This document shows, piece by piece, positions 54,686-64,000 of a stretch of 64,000 bases of DNA (position 1 is its first letter; each line of letters opens with the position of its first letter). The translations under genes were made by a program, and so were the position numbers. The notes below the pieces were generated by a model. It did not search any database. It was given only the letters and a program-made list of their open reading frames with translations, and had not been told where the DNA came from. Origin of the DNA: Tubulanus polymorphus. Lineage: Eukaryota; Nemertea; Palaeonemertea; Tubulaniformes; Tubulanidae. The stretch covers positions 23,082,450 to 23,146,449 of the forward strand of contig NC_134029.1 of assembly GCF_964204645.1 (NCBI RefSeq). Reading direction: 5' to 3'.

Positions 54686-57639
54686 ATGGAATTGATAATT
54701 CTTGTGATTACTATTTCCTGTTTTCATTTGGTGGCTTCGATAACTACACCCAATATTGAAGAAATTAACAAATTGGGTAAGTGTTCTGTATCAATAATTG
54801 AATTCAGTCGTTGTCCCATATCCAACCTTTCGACGATTTTGATACGAAACAAACTTATCATTGTTTTTTAATTGAAGACGGAAAGTATGGCTTCATTGAA
54901 ATATCAAATTCGGCAAATATGTTTTACTGGTTTTACGAATCGGAGAATACAAAACCCGATACACCCCTGATATTGTTTGTACCGGTATGTATATAACGAA
55001 TGCGCAGTAAATCTGACCAGGCGTCCGTTGATATTTCAACTATGGGTCCATTCTTCAATTTTGTTTTAGGGCGGGCCAGGAATATCTGGTACGATGTTTG
55101 ACAGTTTCTTACAGACAGGTCCGCAGGATTGGAAATTGAAAAGAAGAAAAAGGAGATGGGTAATACGTCGATATTCATCTAAATCAGGGGCTAGTTGCGC
55201 AGTCGTGACTTAAGTCCAAAAGTTGTCTTAAATCTTAAGACTGGTCTTAAGTTGTTAGATTGGCTATAGAACTAAGTTGGTCTTAGACTGGTCTTAAGTC
55301 TAAGCCATGACAATGCAACCGGCCCCAGTGGATGTGATTCGAATTGGAGAACTTTGGTGTAAATATGCACTTTCTGATATCTTTGCAGACAAAGGAAGCT
55401 CATCTATTGTATATTGATGCACCAGCGAACAGCGGGTTTAGTTATTATAAGAAAGGCAACTATTCTACTAGCAACGCGGATGACATCAGTCAACAGATCT
55501 ACGAGTTCTTTAAGAGTTTTCTGCAAAAGTATCCTACTTATCAGGTAACGGCGAAGAAAAACTGGGAACATTCAATTTTTACCTTTAAATGTACAGGAAT
55601 GAGGTAAAACAATTCTGTTTGAATTGTAGGATGTGCCTATTCATATATACGGCCATTCGTTTGGCGGAACTGTGACGCCACGTTTGGCGAAGAAAATTAT
55701 CGAGGTAAGTAGACGTTTCCTCTTTGTTTAAGTTCACTTATGCATGGAAAATGTGGAAATAACGCCGTTCCGCCATTTGTTTCGCAGGGTTCGACGAATG
55801 GACATTTTCCTCCGATTGATCTGAAAGGAGTCGTACTCTCCGCACCGTTGGTATCTGCCGTAGAAGTTATACAAACCTATCCCGATTACCTTTTCGCGAT
55901 GGTATGTTCGCGAGATCGATTTGAAATCATTTTTCATGACGATTTCATCATTATTCCTATTCGTATTTTTAGAATATGGTAACTAGTAAATTGTTCAGAA
56001 AGATTACCGACAGGGCTGCTGTATACGTTCGCGCCACTGAAGCAACACCGCGGAACAATACCGAAATCGTTCAATCGTTCTATGATATGATTTCCCTATA
56101 TTCTGGAAATATCAATGCGAATGATCTCTTGGACTGTGGAACGTATCCTGGATATTCGAGGGGTGAGAAACATCTTTCTTTAAATCTTGAAATTGGATGA
56201 TTTGGCGTCTCGGATACTGAACCGACCAGAACACCTGCCACTACAGTAACACCTCTGCCGGGGGAGCGAAACTAGAGGTTTGATTTTGAAATCGGAAATC
56301 GGAGTAACTTTGAGTTCGAAGATGGTCGGTCGAATTTAAAGACTCTTATTTCTAACTCAAAGTACATAAATATCAATTTCGGTTCGTGTAAGTACAATCG
56401 TCCATCAAGTTTGAACCAGCGTGACGACTGATGATTGGGGTTAAGTTGCATGATTTGATACATCAGAATCTGGAAAGGTTTAAAATCATATTTCCGATTT
56501 TTTGACATTTTCCACGTGTAAATAATCCGAAAATGTAGTAGTAGTTTTTTTAGTCGATGTTTATACTTAAGTCTCCCTTTAGCCATTTTTTCTACAAAAT
56601 TTTCACGTCTTTTTCAATGTATATATCATTTAATACGAATTCTTCTCAATATTATCCCCAGGGTTAGAAGTACAAAATCTATTGAGGAGTCTGAAATTCA
56701 ACGAAGTAATTGGACATCCAGATAATGAATCTTCTGGTGAGTGTGATGATATTAGTCGGTAGAAATCTGTTATAGTTGTATTATATAATAAAGCATTGAT
56801 TTTCAGTGTATTCCGATATTGTTCGAGATAATCATTTAGGCAACGCTTTATCGACGAATGCAACAAGTCACGGTAAATATGAGAACTATTGAAAGTCTGA
56901 GACCGGTCGCGTCAGCATTTTCAAAAATCTGCAAGTTTGAAATTCATGATAAAAAAAAACCGGACTTTCATTTCAACGCTTTTACTTCAGTTTCATATCT
57001 ACTTTCGTCAACGAATGTGAAAGTGTCCGTGATGACCGCTCAAATGGATTTATTAGGTAATTCTTTAGGTAAGTACTTGGGCACGATGAACTGTTGCTAA
57101 ACAATTATCAAATAAAAACACATCAAAACACAACAAAAAAAAACCGATTATGTATTGTAATTATATATTAATAAGGTACGTACAAATGGATAGACAATCT
57201 TGACTGGTCCGATTTGTCTAAGTTCATGGCAGCTGATATGAAAATTATTGGACCTCATGCAAACCCAATGGCAACCAAGAAATCGTACGGTAGATTTGCG
57301 GTGTATGGAGTTTTGGCAGCTGGCCACGAGGTATTTCAGTTTTTTGCGGATTTGTTAGCACTCTCATCTCTCGTTTTTGGCACTAATTCTGCCGGAGATG
57401 TCGATTTGGCCATTTGCCAAATTCGATGTTCAACAAAAAGTTGTTGGATAATGAAATAATTTGTATAGTCATCGTATTCACAAAGTGCTTCTCTTTCTTT
57501 CTATTTCACGTCCCTCGAATCGAATGAAAACTGCAACTTGAAATACGAGTGATTACCTATAACGAGTGATTACCTATTTCAGATACCGATGTACCAACCG
57601 GAAGCGGCGTTTACCATTATGCAAGAATTTCTCAAGTGA
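54686..57639 (+). CDS. SCPEP1: Serine carboxypeptidase, S10 family, SCPEP1-like
   Basis: Secreted or lysosomal carboxypeptidase that trims C-terminal residues. There are twelve exons: 54686-54776, 54878-54984, 55070-55159, 55389-55544, 55630-55704, 55788-55901, 55973-56162, 56662-56736, 56807-56872, 56991-57056, 57176-57330 and 57583-57639; 413 residues against 452 in human SCPEP1. The start Met opens a signal peptide (ELIILVITISCFHLVAS). GGPGISG is the oxyanion loop, HLLYIDAPANSGFSYY the following strand, GHSFGGTVTPRL holds the catalytic Ser, TAQMDLLGN the Asp and LAAGHEIPMYQPEAA the His, so the triad is complete. Differences from the norm are GHS instead of GES before the Ser and loss of the Asn of NGGPG. 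The region after exon 7 is shorter than in vertebrates, and exon 10 could be longer at its 5' side. A MITE sits in intron 3. Confidence 0.85.
55187..55326. repeat. Cttaagtctaag-family MITE, full copy
   Basis: The ends aggggctagttgcgcagtcgtgacttaag and cttaagtctaagccatgacaatgcaaccggcccc are inverted. It is about 140 bp in intron 3 of the carboxypeptidase gene and is closely similar to 35843-35983. Confidence 0.7.
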
Positions 57640-57666
57640 AATCGATTTATTCCGCTAAAAACATCC

Positions 57667-57672
57667 AATAAA
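57667..57672 (+). terminator. Carboxypeptidase poly(A) signal
   Basis: AATAAA lies 28 bases after the stop codon, directly before the 13-bp tandem repeat. Confidence 0.55.
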
Positions 57673-57676
57673 TTAC

Positions 57677-57805
57677 ATGTAATATACACATGTGATATAC
57701 ACATGTAATATACACATGTAATATACACATGTAATATACACATGTAATATACACATGTAATATACACATGTAATATACACATGTAATATACACATGTAAT
57801 ATACT
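57677..57805. repeat. 13-bp tandem repeat
   Basis: About ten copies of acatgtaatatac, one with acatgtgatatac. It starts within a few bases of the carboxypeptidase poly(A) signal, so part may be transcribed. Confidence 0.95.
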
Positions 57806-58508
57806 CTACACGATTTGTCTCATTTTAATATAGTTCGCTTCGTTATTTGATTGAAAAACGTTATCGTGCTCGATGCTTCCATTTATTTCAATCGTTAGGA
57901 AAGCTCTCTCGTATGTTGTATACACGGCTTTCATATTGGAAAGCGCTTGTGCAATTATTTGAAACAAGTCGCATTAGGTTTTTATGACCCCGTTACACGA
58001 TTCGAAAGGATATGAAAATAATAAACGGTATAAAAGTACACCCGGGAACATGCGAAAACGTTACTAAGGTCAACGATATGTCAAAGTCGACTTTTTTCGG
58101 TGCTATCATATAATGCTGGTAGTGTTTTTGGCAAGTGTTTGGATAGAGAAATTAATAGTATGATCAAGTTTCTGAACAGTACACACTATGAATAACTAGT
58201 TCGTTGACATACTTTCTGCCATATCTGTACATTACCACTGATTTTCTGCCTGGGAGTTACGTTTGAATGTAATTTACTGGCCACAATTATTAACACCACT
58301 GCTTTGTACGTTATTAGTTATGCATATATTGTGAATTCGTGTGGCCATTACAAGGAGTCGTTGCTTGGACGCTAATCGGTAAGGAAACGAATTTGTTTGT
58401 TTTTTCACCGTATCTGGATTTAAAAAAGCGAGCTGATTGAAGTCGTTTGAGAGAAAGATATTTCCCATCGAATAATCGGGCAGCAGCGTGCATTGAGCGT
58501 GAGCCAAT

Positions 58509-61071
58509 ATGGAATTAGAAAACGGGAAGGATCAAGCGCTTCTTTGTGAGGATGATCATGAGAATAATCATACCGAAGCGGTACGCAGGACTCCAACCGG
58601 GACAAGTTGTGGTTGGGGTAAATGTAAACCAAGCCTATTACAACGTTGTGGTAATTTACCTGTTTATACAGTGTTTATGGGCCTGTTTTCTATGTCTTAT
58701 GGAGCTATGTTTGCGTATTATCAATCACAATTAACTACAATTCAAAAAGTATACGGATTTAACACCGCAATGTCCGGATGGTTGATCAGTGGCATCGAAC
58801 CTGCATTCTTGATTTCGGTTATGTTTGTCGGATATTACGGTCATTCGGCTCACAGACCTCGTTGGCTCGGAGGGGCCGCACTCTTACTTTCGGCCTGCAG
58901 TCTTGTTCTAGCAATGCCGTATTTCATATTCTGGATTCCCGAAGGAATTAAAGATCTGTCTTCAAATTCATCAGGCAAAGACAATGTATCCGTAATGAGT
59001 GACTTATGCGTACTCGATCCTATAGGAGACAACGCAATCTGTCCAACAGATACTGGTAGCAGCGATTCATCTGGAATCAACTATGTAGCTTTCGCAATTT
59101 TCATAATAACAGTTTTAATCAGCGGGTTTGGGCCGACCACCGTATGGACTTTAGGAGTTACGTATATCGACGACAATGCGGAACAAAAAGCCCCCACGTA
59201 TTTAGGTACGTATAACAAAAGGCAATTACCATGATTCAATTCTAAGATAATGTATGTACGTAGAACATAATATAATTTCAAATTTGTAAATATATGTATA
59301 TCTTTGTGGCAAATTTGAATATCTCCAGCAATTACGACCTTCTTAAGTTAGAATTAGAAGTTAAGTGTTCATCTAATCAAAGGCAAGAAATGAGTTTTCA
59401 CTATTATATATTTGGTTGTTCTACTACAGCACTGATGTTCAGTACTCGAACCCTAGCTCCGGTTATTGGATATTTGCTCGGTGCATATACTGCTTCGATA
59501 CATGTCGACCTGAAAGGTTCGGAAATTGCATAATTTTTACTAATTAATAAAAACTGAATATTTGTTTAAGAAATAATGTAAGTAATAACGAATATAACAT
59601 TTTAATGATTTCTTACTGTATATAAAACATTTCATCAGACACTGGGTCGACTCCGGAAGATACTGATTGGATCGGCTGTTGGTGGCTCGGTTTCGTCATT
59701 TGTGGCATCGCTATTTTCATCAGTTCAATACCGCTGACGCTGTTTCCAAAAACAATGTTAAAAAAGGGACTGAGCAAAGAGGACACGTATGCAATACAGC
59801 ATCTAAAAGAATTGAGACGCAAAAAGGAATCATCTCTAAAAAGTACTTTATTTCACGTAATTATTTTCTTGTAGCTAAATAATTTGATACATTTTTTTGC
59901 CCATGACCCAGTCGATAATGAGAAACAAAGCATCACATTTATAGCCACATGATTTGAATGATTCAATTTCGGCAGATATGGGTAAAGCGATCGTACGACT
60001 GCTGAAGAATTCTGTCTACATGTTCACGACGTTGGGAGGTTTATTTGACTCGATTAGTTTATACGGATTCGTCGCGTTCGTACCGAAATATCTCGAAGTT
60101 CAATTTCACACGACGACCCAAACGGCCAATCTGATCACAGGTATAAAATAATGCTCCGTTTTTCAACAGTAGAATAAAAGATAATTGCGTCCCCTCTTCC
60201 CAAAAATCAGCAGGCGTTGATATTTAGATATATGTTATTTATGTATTTCAGGTTTAAGTATGGCTTTAACTGTTAGTATTTTTCTGGCAGTAAGCGGAGT
60301 ATTGACCACGTATGTCAGGTGTACCTTACGCACGAAAGCGATAGCATCGACTGTATTGACCATCATTGTCGCTATATTATTCGCATGTCTCACGCTCTTG
60401 AAATGCGATCAAACGACGATTGATGGAATCCAATTGAAACAGTAAGAAAAATGTTTAACTTCTTGACGAACGCTGATGCAGTAGAAACAAAGAATTGAGG
60501 AATATACAGTAAACCTAGCCTTCCTCGGACGCGGCCAACTCGGACTTTTGACTGATTCGCACAAAAACGAAATAATTTTTCTGACTTACGTATTTTCCTC
60601 AGACTTATTTTACCTCAGACCAATTTTGCCGGTGCTTGTTTGTCCGAGTTAGGCGAGGTTAACTGTATCACGAATGCCCATCTTATTGATATATAATGCT
60701 CTTTTACTCGTAGGTTTGCCGTAAAGCCTGAAATAACGAATCTAACGAAAAGTTGTAATGAGAATTGTCAGTGTAACACAGCATTCTTTCACCCGACATG
60801 CGTCGATGACGTCACGTACTATTCTCCTTGTTTCGCTGGATGCAGCGAATCAACGGATTCTAACTCGAAGGTAAATAAACTAGAATTTAAAATATTATAA
60901 CAAAATATTATAATCTATTTTCACAATAATAACAATGATATGAACGATATAAATCGAGTTAACATCAAGTGAGGATGCAATCCACAGAGCCCACAGGCTG
61001 TAACAACTTTGGACCGAGCCAAGTGGTGACTGTACCCAAATATTCGTTTATCAAGCAATGAGAGGCATTCA

Positions 61072-61107
<36 letters not shown>

Positions 61108-62295
61108 TTATTTTTCCATTTTGAATTATAATAATCGTACAAAGTAATACAAATACAAAAATTCAAGATGGAGGGAAACATGAAGAAACCTGTTAAGCAT
61201 ATCATTCAGCATATCTTGTATTTGTGTAAAATAGTTTAAATTGCATTCCATTTCGGCTACTCACGTAAAGTTCGAGCATTTTTTTGTTGTAGGTATACAA
61301 TAACTGTTCGTGTAGACAGAACGGGACGGTAGAACCAGGAATCTGTGATTCTCGTTGTAATCAACTTACTCCTTACGTCATCATTCTGGTTCTAATTTGT
61401 ATGGCTGCAGCTCTTCCCGCCATGCCGTGGACTATGATTTCACTTCGGTAAATGTGATGACTCTTTAATCGACAGGAAAACTACTTGAAAGTTTATTGAC
61501 GCCTTAAAAAATAACGCATACATATTCCTTAAAATAGTAAGGAAAGTTATTTTGGAATCGAATATAACGATAATTGAACTGAATTGACCGGCAACCAGTC
61601 TAGTCCGATACATCGATGACGTGTGCACGTGTCCTCTCAAAAATAATTTCGAAAATTTATCAAATATGAAATAAGAGCTCACAACAACTGTAATAGTTAT
61701 TTTGAAACGTCAATATTGATGACGTAGTGCACATCGACTCACACAGAACTCCTGAAATAATAGTTATCGTAACGGTTTTTACGGCGTCAAAAAAGCCTAG
61801 AAATAGAAGACTAATCTATATTCTATTTTTGATAGGTGTGTGCACCCGGATGATAAGTCGATAGCAATGGGATTTGCGTCGTTTGCTGGTTCTCTAGCGT
61901 GTAGGTCACTCGTTTTCAAAGATAACTCATAAGTGCTGATACGATTCTATACAATACGAAATTTCGTCAATTCAATTTCAGTTCTCCCGACGCCGGTTAT
62001 TTACGGGATGGTCATCGATCAAACGTGCGCCATTCAGCGACCCGAACTATCGTGTGGCAGAGATATAAGCGGTTGTCTGGTGTACGACAAGGATGCCTAC
62101 AATCTCCGCTTTCATATGATAGTCGTGGGGCTGCGAGCTCTCGTACCGCTCTGTCAAATTGTGGCGTTGATCAAATTGAAACACGTGCGTCTCTATGCGG
62201 ATGAATACGACGAACAAGATCGACCCAGATCGAATAGTTATGTATCAGCCGATAAACTTGACCAAGAAGACGTACAATACATCAGCAATTTGTAG
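58509..62295 (+). CDS. Solute carrier organic anion transporter (SLCO/OATP family)
   Basis: Twelve-helix plasma-membrane transporter for organic anions such as conjugated steroids, eicosanoids and xenobiotics (family knowledge). There are nine exons: 58509-59205, 59430-59516, 59639-59842, 59976-60140, 60252-60441, 60714-60870, 61293-61447, 61836-61900 and 61982-62295; 677 residues, a normal family length. TM1 follows LPVYTVFMGLFSMSYG. The OATP signature is present as DTDWIGCWWLGFVICG before TM6. A large extracellular loop near residues 480-540 has the Kazal-like Cys pattern (CNENCQCN..CVDDVTYYSPCFAGC..NNCSCRQNG..CDSRCNQ). The cytosolic N- and C-termini are short and polar. The exon 2 donor GTTCGG is weak but required by phase. 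The subfamily cannot be set by eye. Confidence 0.92.
60505..60667. repeat. Pogo-like MITE in SLCO intron 5
   Basis: tacagtaaacct..cctcggac at the left and gtccgag..cgaggttaactgta at the right are inverted copies. It is about 160 bp and contains further tcggac/gtccga pairs. It ends 46 bases before exon 6. Confidence 0.55.
61069..61108. repeat. (ATT)n microsatellite
   Basis: About thirteen ATT units in SLCO intron 6. Confidence 0.95.
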
Positions 62296-62878
62296 ATTTA
62301 AAAAAAAAACATGGAAAAATGGATTCTTTTATGTACTGTATTGATAACCAAATAAATATTGAGGAAGCCCAGAGAAGCCATGAAAAAAGCTAAAAAATTA
62401 TCTTCTGTGCGACGAATTGATGAGCTGGCCTCTCTAAGCTTCCGTGAACTGCAATATGATTTAGATGTGATTTCCCGTACGGGAGGATCATCTGGCTGTG
62501 TATTTCAAAAGAATTTATTTCATTTGCGATCAGGATAGAGCCGATATCTGACAGATATCACGTATATACTAATCCAAAACAAACTCGCGTTTTCTATTTC
62601 AATCTCAGTTAGTTTAGCAGGATTCGAATAGAAATATGTTTAAAACATTTCTTTTATAATTATGATAGATAGACGAAAGCGACGGGCCCACAAGAGACAT
62701 GAATAGTAAAATAGTCAGCAATAGTCAAATAGTCGAGCTTCTAGAGAAAGCAGTAGCCTTACTTAGTTTAGTGGAACAGCACTGCTATATAGAAATCTAT
62801 GACGATATATACACGGTGTCAATTTTCCATCTATTTCTTCTGAATTGAATATTAAAAAACATTCTAGAATTCTGGGCG
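62296..62878. other. Short intergenic space, SLCO / GPCR
   Basis: It contains the SLCO 3' UTR and the upstream region of the GPCR. No other feature was recognised. Confidence 0.5.
62351..62356 (+). terminator. SLCO poly(A) signal
   Basis: AATAAA lies 55 bases after the stop codon. Confidence 0.6.
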
Positions 62879-63913
62879 TTGTTCACCAGATATATGATTT
62901 TTTCCGTCGCACTCTATAGCAATTCAGTAGCGATGATGTTGGACGCATCGCTTATAGAGAAATGCTTGCCTCGAATTAGCGTAGTTTGGAATCTTGTAGC
63001 AGAAACGGTGATAGGACCGATCGCATGGTTTGGCCTCATCACAAACTCAGTAACGTTCGTTGTGCTTTATCGACTACATAAAATGAATGATTCCGCGACT
63101 TCGCATTTCATCTTATTGTTACTGGCGGTTTTTGACATTGTCTGTTGTATCGCGACCATTATTTATAACCATATTACTTGGGTTTTGAAACTTATTCGCT
63201 ATGGAAAGACTGGACTGTATTTAGACATCGGTTTGGGAGCCGCTGAACTTAACATAGCGGGCAATATGATCTTAAAGTGGGGATCCTACATTCGCAACAG
63301 TTTGACCTTACTGGTGACGTTTGATCGAGCATTTCACATTTGTTTTCCGCTTAAAGCTAAGAGATATTGGAGTTTGAAACATTGTTATGTAATTTCAGCC
63401 ATTTGGATCCTCATTTGGTGTGGAGTATCTTCGTATCGTGCACAGAATCGAATTGTTGCATTTGTAAATATGACATGTACATACGGCCTCACTGTACCCA
63501 GTACCAAACAGGTTTATAGTCCTCCCAAATATTCTTATCTGATAGAAAATATTTTCTCTACATATTTGCCATTCGCTCTTATACCACTAATGAATTTGGT
63601 TATGATAATTAAATTACAAATTCACGCAAAAAATAGGAAACAATTGACCGGTGCAGAAACAAGTAAACATAATAAACAAGATGGAGCCGCTCATAGAATG
63701 GTATTTGTCGCATCAGCTATATTCATGGTGTCAGTTTTCCCTAGTATGCTATTCAATTTTTTAGGACTTTATTTTCCATGGTCTATAACCTGGCGGGTGT
63801 TACTTTTGAGTGAAATTTTTCAAGCCCTGAATTCGGCTGTAAACGGCATATTTTATTATGTGTACAGTAGAAACTTTAAGGAACAAATGAAATTTGTGTT
63901 CCGGAAAAATTGA
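62879..63913 (+). CDS. Class-A (rhodopsin-like) G protein-coupled receptor, peptide-receptor type
   Basis: Seven-helix receptor in one uninterrupted 344-residue frame. TM1 contains GLITNSVTFVVLYRL (conserved Asn), TM2 ILLLLAVFDIVCC (conserved Asp), TM3 ends TFDRAFHICFPL (DRA for DRY), TM4 is VISAIWILIWCGVSSY with the conserved Trp, and TM5 is FSTYLPFALIPLMNLVMI with a Pro. TM6 is VASAIFMVSVFPSMLFNFLG. TM7 ends NSAVNGIFYYVYSRNF, where NPxxY has become NGIFYY. Extracellular Cys are few (one in EKCLP, one in MTCTY). The overall look is that of invertebrate FMRFamide-type orphan peptide receptors; the ligand cannot be predicted. The first Met was taken; Met codons seven and about twenty residues in are alternatives. 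Lack of introns contrasts with every other gene here and suggests an old retrocopy or a typical lineage-expanded receptor. Confidence 0.88.
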   Translation: MFTRYMIFSVALYSNSVAMMLDASLIEKCLPRISVVWNLVAETVIGPIAWFGLITNSVTFVVLYRLHKMNDSATSHFILLLLAVFDIVCCIATIIYNHITWVLKLIRYGKTGLYLDIGLGAAELNIAGNMILKWGSYIRNSLTLLVTFDRAFHICFPLKAKRYWSLKHCYVISAIWILIWCGVSSYRAQNRIVAFVNMTCTYGLTVPSTKQVYSPPKYSYLIENIFSTYLPFALIPLMNLVMIIKLQIHAKNRKQLTGAETSKHNKQDGAAHRMVFVASAIFMVSVFPSMLFNFLGLYFPWSITWRVLLLSEIFQALNSAVNGIFYYVYSRNFKEQMKFVFRKN

Positions 63914-64000
63914 TAAATGAAGAGATGACGAAATTTCTGATGTAATTAAACGGAACATGTGTATGAATTTCAGATTCTGGTTTCGATATAGGGATTACAT

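Larger units (their letters stand above)
57640..58508. other. Intergenic space, carboxypeptidase / SLCO
   Basis: Apart from the poly(A) signal and the 13-bp repeat, I see nothing definite. The SLCO promoter and 5' UTR must lie in the right half. Stops precede the chosen SLCO Met in frame. Confidence 0.5.

Overview
The window is nuclear DNA from an animal. Every host gene is split by short GT-AG introns, the products are metazoan orthologues (LRRK1, NEIL3, AASDH, OATP, a peptide-type GPCR), and the spaces between are filled with invertebrate-style repeats (small inverted-repeat elements, a DIRS retrotransposon, a Penelope-like end). A marine invertebrate bilaterian, perhaps a spiralian, fits best; I cannot name the species. 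All exon boundaries were derived by eye from splice signals, reading phase and family similarity.

Layout, left to right. 117-7292 (+): last ten coding exons of a P4-ATPase flippase (ATP8A1/2 type). 10813-21462 (-): a 16-exon WDR93-like gene that carries, in intron 2, an apparently complete DIRS-type tyrosine-recombinase retrotransposon (14321-20440, same strand), plus a LINE tail in intron 1. 22044-23109 (+): NDUFC2, head-to-head with WDR93. 25769-28222 (+): NEIL3, tail-to-tail with AASDH (28418-33132, -). 33567-37311 (+): DOLK, head-to-head with AASDH. 38692-50222 (-): a 30-exon LRRK1 orthologue. 52875-53666 (-): a small three-exon gene that I do not recognise. 54686-57639 (+): a serine carboxypeptidase like SCPEP1. 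58509-62295 (+): an SLCO/OATP transporter. 62879-63913 (+): an intronless class-A GPCR.

The genes do not form one pathway. They are typical housekeeping and cell-biology genes: membrane lipid asymmetry, cilium (WDR93), complex I, base-excision and crosslink repair, an adenylation/PQQ enzyme, dolichyl-phosphate supply, ROCO-kinase signalling, lysosomal-type peptidase, organic-anion uptake and peptide signalling. Two pairs (WDR93/NDUFC2 and AASDH/DOLK) appear to share compact divergent promoters.

The most interesting non-gene content is the DIRS element. Its three long overlapping frames are open and its internal complementary region still matches both termini, so it looks young. Other points are a hammerhead-ribozyme-like core at a Penelope-like 3' end sitting in a TA microsatellite, several repeated small inverted-repeat families inside introns, a strong hairpin in the 3' UTR of the unknown small gene, and a 21-bp minisatellite in the intron that splits the LRRK1 P-loop.
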